Positions 9,251 to 18,096 of a DNA stretch of 64,000 nt are shown here, one piece after another (position 1 is the stretch's first letter; every line of letters starts with the position of its first letter). Both the position numbers and the translations under genes were made by a program. This stretch comes from Picochlorum sp. 'celeri' (taxonomy: Eukaryota > Chlorophyta > Trebouxiophyceae): positions 496,001-560,000 of the forward strand of contig JAACMV010000016.1 of NCBI GenBank assembly GCA_010909725.1, read 5' to 3'. The notes under the pieces were generated by a model. The model was not told the DNA's origin. It was given only the letters and a program-made list of their open reading frames with translations, and searched no databases.

Positions 9251-11860
9251 TCATGATGATGATGCGCGGATCTTTGAGAGACTTTCAAAGACATCCTCAG
9301 GGGTGAAATCTCCGCTGGAGAACATCTCTTTGATACATGCGACTTGGGATGATATACCAAAAGCTACAGTTTCTTGATGCAACCCAGGGAGGGATTCCAC
9401 GAGAACTTTTCTGGATATTTGCTGCTCAAGGATGCTAGCCATGTTTCTGGCCGTCTCAATCACATCAGGAGGAAAGCCAAGATTTTGAGCAAGTGCAATT
9501 CCGTACCGTTCGGATTCATGTGGCCTTCCACGACGCAATTTTCTTGTATATTCAATGCCAGAATCATTGTCTTGAGATGTGTTTCTCGCAGATAATGTGA
9601 AACAGCGACATTGGGGATAGAGCTGAGAAAGACTGCACAGTTGAGTTGCATGGGTTGCAATCAGAGTCTTGCATTGAAGTATCAAAAATTCCTCTGCTAT
9701 GGCCCAGCACAGAGCTGTATCATACAAGGAAGAGGATGTATTGCAGATTTCATCAGCCAAGATCAAGCTCTGTTTCGACGCATGCTGGATTGCGTGGGCA
9801 ATCTGCTTCATGGATTGCTGGGTTGATGAGGATATGCCTGTGGTTCCAAGATGCACGGAATCTTTCAGCATGATTATGTTTTTGAAGGGCGTTAGACACA
9901 TAAAAGAAGCAGGAACAAAACTTCCACACTGCGCCATGAGGACCAACAACCCATTTTGTTTGAGAAATGTTGACTTTCCCGCCAAGTTTGGCCCTGTGAT
10001 GACTTGCACAGTGCTATCCTCACACATCCATGTGTCATTACTTTGATATTCTTCAATCCTTTCCTCCATCATTGGATGCCTTCCATCTTGAATGACAAAA
10101 GGCCCATAGGTTGTAACCACGGGCCTACTGTATCCCTGCTTTTGTGTTGCAAGCAATGCAAAGCCAGCAAGCATGTCAATTTCACTGATGGCATCATACA
10201 TGCTGACGAGCTGACTGAGGAAATTTTCCACGATATATCCACATTTATCATCTAATATTGCCTCTGTTATCGCAACACAATCCTTTGCTGCCGTAGCAAT
10301 GCGCATGTTGAGTGCATTAAGCTCATCACAAGTGCATTGGACAGCTTTGCCTTGGTTCACCAGAACCACAAACCCTTGTGGCAATGCATTGTGCGTGTCC
10401 CCTTGATAGTTTTCTAGAAATGCATTTGGTTGTCCATGGGGAATAGGTACATGAAAGAAAAATCCTCGCTGTTCAGCATACCGCACAGACAGATTCGCAA
10501 AGTCCCTAGGATTTTGTACCTTGCATACATTTGCCAACTCATGCACACCTTCAGTCGCATCGCAAAATGTTTTCCGATATACATCAAGCAATGGATGACC
10601 GCTCTTGAGCGCGAAAATCTGCTGCGATCTGCTCATGAAGGCGGCCTTCTGTGTCGTGAGATTCTCTGAGAAGAGTGATCCAAACAGCTCTAGTAGCTCG
10701 CCACCTCCTGCCTGATCCATTGTATCCTTGAACTTGCGGAACACGTCTGAACGAAAAGGATCCACAGCATTTCGTAACACTTGAAGTGATTCAGAAAACA
10801 TTTTCAGCCCGAGGAAACCCTGGGTCAGCCGAGTCACCTTGTTATCTGGCCCTGGCCGTGCTCCACTGCCTCTACCCAACTGTTTCCTGTGATCCATGTG
10901 CAGGCAAATATTCTTAAACACCCTACATGCATGTGTCGCGATTATTCATCACATGTAGGAACATAAACAAAGACGAATGTACAGAAATGAGAAAAGGAAC
11001 ATACCGCTCTGCATCATCTGGGACATTCTGTAATGCAGTCAGAACCTGCACAAACCCTTGCTCCTCCTCCACCATTTCGCTCACTGCTTCCTGGCGCCCA
11101 CGTATGATTGAGACATCCATAGGAGGCTGACAAAGATTGGACCTCAGCAAGCGAGCCCCGCCTTTTGTATGAGTCCTATTCATCATATGAAACAAACTCT
11201 GTGCACCCTTCTCTTCCTCAGTGCCACCTGGTATGGCATTGAATACATTCAAACTCTCCTGACAATGCACCGAAATAGGATTCATCAACCCTTCCACATG
11301 CATTTGATGCACTTGAATACTTTTATTATGAGGAGACAAGCCATATGAAAGTTCCATAAAGTCAAACAATGCATTCACAGACCCATGGTAATTGAACACC
11401 GCCAAGGCATCGGGGAGATCCTCCTGAGACATGCTTGCTTTTTCCAATCTATCACGCCCACGAGCGCAATCAAACTGACCAGGCGATATATGGAACACCT
11501 CGACATCTTCAGGAAGAGCCTGCGTCACCAGCTTGGAGATTCTCTCAGAAGCAACCACCACTCCTGAGATCCTTTTCTGGCACCATTCCTGAAGCCATAA
11601 TTCCAACCCATGTAGAGCGCAGTCACCCACGTATACTTTGTATCCACATTCTAATTCGATAGCAGCAAGACCAACCTGTACAGACAGCATTTTTTTGAGC
11701 AGACAGAATCCTGCACAGGCTCATATATGACACATACCATGACATTTTTAGTACTTTTATCAGTGTATCCAATAGAAATAAGCCAGCGTTCACCATCTAT
11801 AGCGTCCGAATCGGGATCAAGACTTCTTTTCCGGACCTGTTGCTGACTCCCTTGTGCCAT
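9251..11860 (-). CDS. MSH4: MutS homologue, most like meiotic MSH4, with a divergent ATPase signature
   Basis: Exons 11860-11738, 11675-11005 and 10922-9251 (minus strand; GTATGT donors, tacag/tgtag acceptors) encode 821 residues. MSH4 acts with MSH5 in meiotic crossover control. The protein lacks the N-terminal mismatch-recognition domain, as MSH4/5 do. The connector and lever region has SLFHMMNRTHTKGGARLLRSNL, which aligns by eye with MSH4. The ATPase has Walker A TGPNLAGKST (about residue 580), MAQCGSFVPA, and Walker B SLILADE. Walker B is followed by ICNTSSSLYD instead of the near-invariant LGRGT(N/S) signature, and then the H motif IATHATQLC. MSH5 is the alternative, but the segment around Walker A favours MSH4. 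The changed signature loop may affect ATP hydrolysis. Confidence 0.82.
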
Positions 11861-12008
11861 TGTTTCATCAGCGATACTGCTTTTTTATTCTAAAAAAAGT
11901 CCTATTATTAAATTAAAATAAATAGAATAGAATGCATTGAAATTCGCAGTCATCCTATGAACGCGCATCGAAAGAATCGATCAAAGCCATGCATGAGTTC
12001 ATGCACAT

Positions 12009-13287
12009 TTATGAGTACTTCCAAAGGATTATGGTCCCATCATCACTCGCAGAAGCAAGCATCGCACCAAATTCCTCTCTTTTCGAATCCTGTGGTCTCC
12101 ACCGGACACAATTGATATCCTGCTTGTGTGCCTGCAGTTGTTGAACCTGCACAGCAGTCTCAACATCCTTCCTCTGGGACTCATCTGTTCCCTTTGAATC
12201 CATCGCTGAGAGGATATTTATCCTATTATCGGCACCAGCTGTTGCTAGAAATCCGTTCACGGTGCTCCAATCTACAGAGTATATTGTTCTCTCATGAAGC
12301 CCTGACAGCGTCTTGACCAGATGGCACTCGACATTCTCTGCACCAAATAGATTACATGAGCGCACGCCTTTTTTTTTCATGTAATGCGGCATGACATCGT
12401 CAAGAAAATTCTGACATGACATGCACATGATACCAAGAAAATCAATGTACGAATCATGATTCGTAAAAGAAACCCACCGTGTGACAGGCGCAGACTCCAA
12501 ATCTTCACAGTCAAGTCATCACTGCACGTGACCATGAAGCATCCATCAGGATCAAAGCACACGTCCCACACTGTCGACGTATGTCCATTCTCCATAGCCC
12601 CTGTAATCATATCATATTTGTTTCATGTGTGACCACATGGACAGACTACGTTGATAACGAAATACACCATGTCGCACCTCCAGGAAGCGTTTTGACACAA
12701 ATCCACTCATCATCCGACTCCATCCACAATTTAATGGAATCATCGTAACTCACTGATGCCAACATTTCTCCACTGGGATGCCATCGAACTGATTTAACGT
12801 CTTGAGAGTGGCCATGCTTCACATCAACCACATCATATTCATCCTGCGGCTGACTCTCCCAAAACCAAACAGTCTTGTCTCGACCGCATGTTGCCAACAG
12901 AAACCCATTCGGGTTCCACGCAACCCCTTTCACTTCACTATCATGCCCCTCTAAAACAGCCACGGCATCCCATTCACCATCATACTCTGTCCATATGACG
13001 ACAGTCTTGTCAAAACTTGCTGTTGCCAGATATTTGCCATTCGGAGACCAACAGCATGACCGAACAGTGCCTGAATGGGACCCTTCAAGGGTATGCAAGC
13101 ACTTCCAAGCACCTTCTGAATCACAGGCATCGTCCGCAGATGTCTGCTGTTGCCCCCATATCTTTACAGTCTTGTCTCCGCTGCAACTAGCAAGGCAGTC
13201 TCCAGAAGGACTCCAAGCAACATACCATACGCGACCGCTGTGCCCTTCTAACTGACAATATGGACGCAAATGTCTCTCTGCTTCCAT
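12009..13287 (-). CDS. CIA1: CIA1/CIAO1, WD40 scaffold of cytosolic iron-sulfur protein assembly
   Basis: CIA1 is the WD40 propeller that, with MET18 and AE7/CIA2, delivers Fe-S clusters to cytosolic and nuclear apoproteins. Exons 13287-12678, 12600-12478 and 12337-12009 give 353 residues, close to the usual ~340. Seven WD repeats can be followed, for example GHSGRVWYVAWSPSGDCLAS, GHDSEVKGVAWNPNG and KSVRWHPSGEMLAS, ending with SDDGTIILWKYS. The second intron (12338-12477) was placed at the tgcag acceptor that keeps phase and joins the SLRLSH end to ENVECHLVKTLSG, as in the family; a nearer cag at 12411 breaks the frame. The ATG at 13287 is the first in frame. It shares a 208-nt divergent promoter region with the NOL8-like gene. 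Confidence 0.92.
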
Positions 13288-13495
13288 AGTTTTCTGTTTC
13301 AAACAAACGTGAATTTCAATCTGCGCCTCCAGACCCGTCCGACGGGGGCCATTCGAATTCGGATTGTTTTTTTATTCTATTGAATGTAGGAGATATCCGT
13401 CCCTTCAAGGTCAGTTCTGTCCATATCTATTTCAAATTCACATCATAATGACACATATACTATAGATTGTTCGATATAAATAAGAATAGGCACGC

Positions 13496-14749
13496 ATGCA
13501 TGCAAGGATTTTCATCGGAGGGTTGCTGGATTCGATTCAGGATGCAGACATTGTCAAACTCTTTTCATCGTTTGGAAAGGTCATGGATATCGATCGGATG
13601 GACTACAAAGAAAGGAGATATCTAAAAGGAACCAAATTAATGCGATTGAGATATGAGAGGCGCATTGCATTTCTAACGCTGGATGTGAAGGAAGACAAGG
13701 CTGTCCAGAGGGCTGTGAGGGCCTTGCATGGGACGAAATGGAAGGGTGCTACGTTACGATGTCAGCTAGCAAAACCATCTGGGCTTGATAGAATTCGAAA
13801 TGAGATTGAGGAGGAGAGAAATCACCATGTCTTTGATGATAATGAGGACCAAGAGGGGGTGGCACATGATGATGTGCAAGAAGAGGTGGTGACAAAGAAG
13901 CCTTTTGATGGAGCATTTGTCACGTCGCGGATGCATTCTCAGGATAATAAGACCTACTTTGGATCCGATAATGACGACGATGATGATGAACATCGTCTTG
14001 ACAATGTTTGGGCTGAGATTGAGACACCCAAACAGCATGTCTACAACTATGAACAGCACCTGGAAAAGTGCTCCCGAATGGTTGCTGAGACACGTGATGA
14101 TGATGATGATGACAAGAGTGATGTAGACCTGCGTCCAAAGACCAAGGATTTGGGTTTGGTAGAAGCATTCTTGAAAGAACAAGAAAATAGGCGATCAGTA
14201 GAATTTGGAAAGAAGACTGCAGGAAATACAGTGGACTTTTTCTCACAGGAAGATGTGTCATTGACCCATGGTGGTGTGCACCCTCGTGACATTGATCTTA
14301 GTCGATTCGATGATAGCGATGATGATGACAATGGTGAGTTACGAATACCTCAAGTCGATGGAGCTGACGATGATTCGTCGTCATCATCATCCGATGATGA
14401 TGACAATGATGGCGTGGGTGAGAAGGGGCAACAGAAGGATGGCACATCATCATCAACCGAGGAGACGTCAACATCATCGTCGTCGTCGTCTTCATCATCA
14501 TCAGATGACGACGACGAAGATAAAGAACGCCATGCCCACGATGACGAAGATTCGGATATCGAGATGGCTGAATTACAATCATTATTCCCCAACGGAGCAT
14601 TATTTCACAGGGGTGATGATACCAATATGGAACAGTTGCAGGCAACCTGGAGAGTAGAAGGAGAACGAATGCGTAAAGATTTCAAACACATTAAAAAGCA
14701 GGCCAAGAGATCCCAAAGGATCCCTCCATCTATACATACTAACGAATAG
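13496..14749 (+). CDS. NOL8: NOL8-like nucleolar RNA-binding protein
   Basis: This 417-residue protein opens with an RRM (RIFIGGLLDSIQDADIVKLF; GTKWKGATLRCQLAKP) whose WKG-x-LR end is typical of NOL8, a nucleolar factor in rRNA processing. The middle (about 110-360) is very acidic with Asp and Ser runs encoded by GAT/TCA-type trinucleotide tracts around 13970-14530. The last 60 residues (SLFPNGALFHRG, then WRVEGERMRKDFKHIKKQAKR) resemble the C-terminal motif of NOL8-type proteins. The ATG at 13496 opens directly onto the RRM. TATAAATA at 13475-13482 lies very near the start codon. Single exon. The stop is 21 nt from that of COX19 on the other strand. Family assignment is by eye. Confidence 0.75.
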   Translation: MHARIFIGGLLDSIQDADIVKLFSSFGKVMDIDRMDYKERRYLKGTKLMRLRYERRIAFLTLDVKEDKAVQRAVRALHGTKWKGATLRCQLAKPSGLDRIRNEIEEERNHHVFDDNEDQEGVAHDDVQEEVVTKKPFDGAFVTSRMHSQDNKTYFGSDNDDDDDEHRLDNVWAEIETPKQHVYNYEQHLEKCSRMVAETRDDDDDDKSDVDLRPKTKDLGLVEAFLKEQENRRSVEFGKKTAGNTVDFFSQEDVSLTHGGVHPRDIDLSRFDDSDDDDNGELRIPQVDGADDDSSSSSSDDDDNDGVGEKGQQKDGTSSSTEETSTSSSSSSSSSSDDDDEDKERHAHDDEDSDIEMAELQSLFPNGALFHRGDDTNMEQLQATWRVEGERMRKDFKHIKKQAKRSQRIPPSIHTNE

Positions 14750-14770
14750 CAACACAATGTGTAAGCATCT

Positions 14771-15022
14771 CTATGTTCCTTTTCCAAACCCAAGCTCTTC
14801 CAAGTCTTGCTGTGCCATCAAACTCTTCGACATCCGACACTCTAAATACTTCTGCGCCTTCTCCTTACATTTCTCTGCATCATTCTTCGATTCCTTCAAG
14901 CATTGCATGTATGCTTCCTTCTCTGGAGTACATTCTCCAAAATGATCCAGTGGAAACACCCCCTTTTCAGGAGGCTTTGGTTGGTACCCACGAGCACCCC
15001 CAAAAGCACCCCGAGCAGACAT
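14771..15022 (-). CDS. COX19: COX19, CHCH-domain cytochrome c oxidase assembly factor
   Basis: This 83-residue twin CX9C protein of the mitochondrial intermembrane space helps deliver copper to cytochrome c oxidase. The sequence shows the family opening (RGYQPKPPEKGVFPLDHFGEC) and the paired CX9C motifs, GEC-x9-CLKE and KCKEKAQKYLECRM, followed by LEELGFG. Length matches the family's usual 80-100 residues. No cleavable presequence, as expected for Mia40-dependent import. Single exon; 21 nt from the convergent NOL8-like gene, whose TGTAA at 14760-14764 lies in the gap. Confidence 0.95.
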   Translation of the reverse strand: MSARGAFGGARGYQPKPPEKGVFPLDHFGECTPEKEAYMQCLKESKNDAEKCKEKAQKYLECRMSKSLMAQQDLEELGFGKGT

Positions 15023-15217
15023 ACTGCTGCTGCTGCTAATTGATACTACTACTGCTATGATTTAAAAAAATAAAATAATGCTCAACGAATGCAATGGACA
15101 CGTATCTAATGTCTTCTGAACTCCTTGAATAAGACATTAAATACATCATTGGGACTCATTGTCTCATCATGATTGGTACACCGCAAGCCCAGACATGTAT
15201 GTAATTCAACTATTCAA

Positions 15218-17235
15218 ATGAATGAGACGCCTGTCGCCAAGGCAGGAGGAACGGGAGGCGCAACAGGAGAGGAAACGACGACTCGAATGGCTCAGGATGG
15301 CCGAGCTTCCACGGCATCCAAAGATGATTTTCATGCTGAGTTGTATCGAAATTGGTTCCGTTTAGCAGATTCAGGTAGGTGAGGGGCGCCATACAGGTGC
15401 TCACGTGGACTGGCCTCTCGTTGATTGGTAACGACCTTGTTTTCTCGGGCGCATTCCCCGCCGACGTGGGTATTATAGTAAAGAGTTGACATTCTTTATC
15501 TGCAGATGGGGATGGGAGGGTGACTGGCGCGGATGCGGTAGGGTTTTTCGAACGGAGTGGGCTTCCGCGGGAGCAGTTGGCCAAGGTGTGGGCATTTGCT
15601 GATAATTCTAGGCGAGGCTACTTGGATTTGGATGCGTTTGTGAGGGCGTTGGAGTTGGTGTCGATGTTTCAGTCGCAGGGAAATATAACATTGTCCCAAT
15701 ATGATGAGAAGAAGCGTCAAGGCGGTGGTATCGATCCTCCGATGTTGGAGGGTCTTCCGACGCAGGTTGGTCCTCCTCCAGGAGCATCTACTCCTGCTGA
15801 GCCGTTTACACCGTATTATGGTACAATGGGCAGCAGTCCTTCTGTCATGAAAGCACCGACACCGTCTAGTACGACAAGGCAGACGCCCTACTTTGGTGGT
15901 CCTGCCATGCCTCTGAAGGAGACTACGCCTGATGTGTCCAAGTCGCATGCTGGGCCGTTTTCAACCTTTCACGAACGACATGTGGGTGCAACGTTACCTG
16001 TGTCGTCGAAGAAGCTTCCCAGTCCGAGAGAAGAGAGGAAGAGAGGGCCGATGACGGCAAAAGATGTGACGAGTATTACAGATGGACTGAGGAAGATGTA
16101 CTTTGAAAAGATTAGGCCTGTGGAGGAGATGTACAAGTTTGGGCACTTTTTTAGTCCCATGTTGAATGAAGGCGATTTTGAAGCGAAACCATCTGTATTG
16201 TTATTGGGGCAATACTCTACAGGGAAGACGACGTTTATCAAGTATTTATTAGGACGGGACTATCCAGGTTTGCATATTGGTCCAGAGCCAACAACAGATA
16301 GATTTGTGGTGGTTATGCATGGGCCAGACGACCGACGTACTCCAGGTAATACCCTTGTCGTTCAAACAGACAAGCCTTTTACTGGACTGGCGCAATTTGG
16401 GAATGGCTTCTTGTCAAAATTCGAGTCAGCAACATGTGAGAATCGATTGTTGGAGGAGATCACCCTTGTGGATACTCCCGGAGTCTTATCTGGGGAGAAG
16501 CAGAGGATTGAACGCTCGTACGATTTCCAACAAGTTTGTGGATGGTTTGCAGCGCGGTGTGATTTAATACTGCTGCTGTTTGACCCTCATAAATTGGATA
16601 TTTCAGATGAATTCAAACATGTGATATCCACCCTCAAGGGCCACGATGACAAGGTCCGCATTGTGTTGAATAAAGCTGATCAGGTCGATCAGCAACAATT
16701 AATGCGAGTATATGGAGCACTTATGTGGTCTTTAGGAAAAGTGTTCCAATCCCCAGAGGTGTGCAGAGTGTACATTGGATCATTCAATGCAAATGCACCA
16801 ATTAGAGAAGATGTGAACCCAACCTGCAAACCACTGTTTGAAAAAGAGCAGGAAGATCTCCTCCACGACTTGTATGATATACCAGCACGATCGTGTGATC
16901 GCAAGATCAATGAGTTTGTGAAACGAGTTCGAGCAGCCAAGATTCATTTCCTGGTCATGGGCCACCTGAGAAAACAAATTCCCTACTTTGGGCAGAAGAA
17001 GGCCCAGGCTAAACTGCTGGCTCGTCTGCAGGAGGAATTTATTCACGTACAGAGAGAATACCATTTACATCCAGGAGACTTCCCAGATGTCGAGAGATAC
17101 AGAGAGATTTTGTCCGCATTTGATATCAGCAAATTCCCAAAGTTGGACAAGAATGTCATGAGACAGATCGAAGAGGTGTTGACGACAGACATTCCCAATC
17201 TGGTCAGAGAAATGGGCAATCCTTTCCAGAAATAG
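15218..17235 (+). CDS. EHD1: EH-domain-containing GTPase (EHD family)
   Basis: This is a dynamin-related ATP/GTP-binding membrane-remodelling protein of endocytic recycling. Exons 15218-15374 and 15506-17235 (GTAGGT donor, tgcag acceptor) encode 628 residues. An N-terminal EH domain with a calcium-binding-type loop spans the splice junction (LADS-DGDGRVTGADAVGFF), followed by a Pro/Thr-rich linker. The G domain has G1 LGQYSTGKTTFIKYLL, the EHD signature GPEPTTDRFVVVMHG, G3 DTPGVLSGEKQR and G4 NKADQVD. A helical domain and a short tail follow. The EH domain is N-terminal, as in plant and algal EHDs, and C-terminal in animals. The next gene on the same strand starts 21 nt after the stop. Confidence 0.95.
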
Positions 17236-17245
17236 AACATATAAA

Positions 17246-17250
17246 TGTAA
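17246..17250 (+). terminator. TGTAA poly(A) signal of the EHD gene
   Basis: TGTAA lies in the 21-nt gap between the EHD stop (17235) and the next ATG (17257), so cleavage would occur inside the next gene. Confidence 0.5.
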
Positions 17251-17256
17251 TATAAA

Positions 17257-18058
17257 ATGTTTGTATCTGTTTCATGGAGAAGTAGAATCCTGAGACATTG
17301 GTATTCTTCGATTTCTTCTTCTAAAATCAACGTGCAGAGCACTGCACGAGCGTCTCGGGTCCTCTCAGCACACAAGATGATTCATGGGGATGTATTTTTC
17401 TTGGATGAATTCGCGGATCGGCAATGGGATGATCCAGCATTCTCTGGTACGATGACTTGTCTGAGTCATAGACACCAAGTTGGGTTTTATTCATTTCCTT
17501 TTCGCGGCTTTGGTTTCTGCAGGGACTCGGATGACATGTGATAGGCAGCACTTTGTGAATAGGGTTCATGAGGTGTACAAGGAGTCCGGGTTGGTGGACG
17601 GATATGCTCCATTCTGCAAGCATATTTTTGTGCCCAATGAATATGACTGCACTGTTGGAGCCCTTCCCATTACGGATGAGAACAAACATTTGTTGAAGTC
17701 TGGGTATACGAGGCGTCGACCAGAGGAATTTGCTGTGTTGACGCGATGGTTTCCAGAGAGTGAGGTGGAAGCGCCCAAGGCAGAGTATTTGGACATCATA
17801 TTGTACAGCAGGGAGCAGTTGGTCAAGGAGCATGCGGCACTGTATGGCAAGGCAGAGTCGGAGATTGATCTGCCGGACTGTGCATGGGGAATAATTTCGA
17901 TCAAAGCTCAAAAGGAGGATTATGAGACGCCGATGAACCCGATCACTATGATGAGGAATGCATTAGGAAAGGAAGAGGGAGGGAGTGGTGTACCTTTGGA
18001 CAGAGATGCTTATGAAGCAGCAACAGCATATTGGGACACCCATGCGATGATCCAGTAA
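17257..18058 (+). CDS. DUF3228 family protein, probably organelle-targeted
   Basis: Exons 17257-17446 and 17523-18058 (GTACGA donor, tgcag acceptor, phase 1) give 241 residues. The body matches, from memory, the DUF3228 family of bacteria, algae and plants, with LVDGYAPFCKHIFV, LKSGYTRRRPEEFAVLTRWF, YLDIILYSREQL and the C-terminal block PITMMRNALGKEEGGSGVP. No biochemical function is known to me, and none is claimed. The first ~35 residues are rich in Ser, Arg and hydrophobics without acids, consistent with a transit peptide. Start at the only upstream ATG in frame. It follows EHD by 21 nt and converges on the STN-type kinase gene (38 nt apart). Confidence 0.85.
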
Positions 18059-18064
18059 TGATTC

Positions 18065-18069
18065 TTACA
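18065..18069 (-). terminator. TGTAA poly(A) signal of the STN-type kinase gene
   Basis: Minus-strand TGTAA lies 27 nt after the kinase stop, next to the plus-strand signal of the convergent gene. Confidence 0.5.
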
Positions 18070-18075
18070 CATAGT

Positions 18076-18080
18076 TGTAA
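18076..18080 (+). terminator. TGTAA poly(A) signal of the DUF3228 gene
   Basis: Plus-strand TGTAA lies 17 nt after the DUF3228 stop. Together with 18065-18069, both convergent genes have their signal inside one 38-nt gap. Confidence 0.55.
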
Positions 18081-18096
18081 TACATGGTCCTATTAT

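Noticed and set aside
12411..12413. cag at 12411-12413 as the CIA1 intron 2 acceptor
   Set aside because: It breaks phase with the only compatible donor (12477). The acceptor at 12338 restores frame and family sequence.
14340..14530. GAT/TCA-rich tract as a repeat array or origin
   Set aside because: It encodes a continuous acidic Ser/Asp linker in the NOL8-like protein and is imperfect, so it is coding low complexity.
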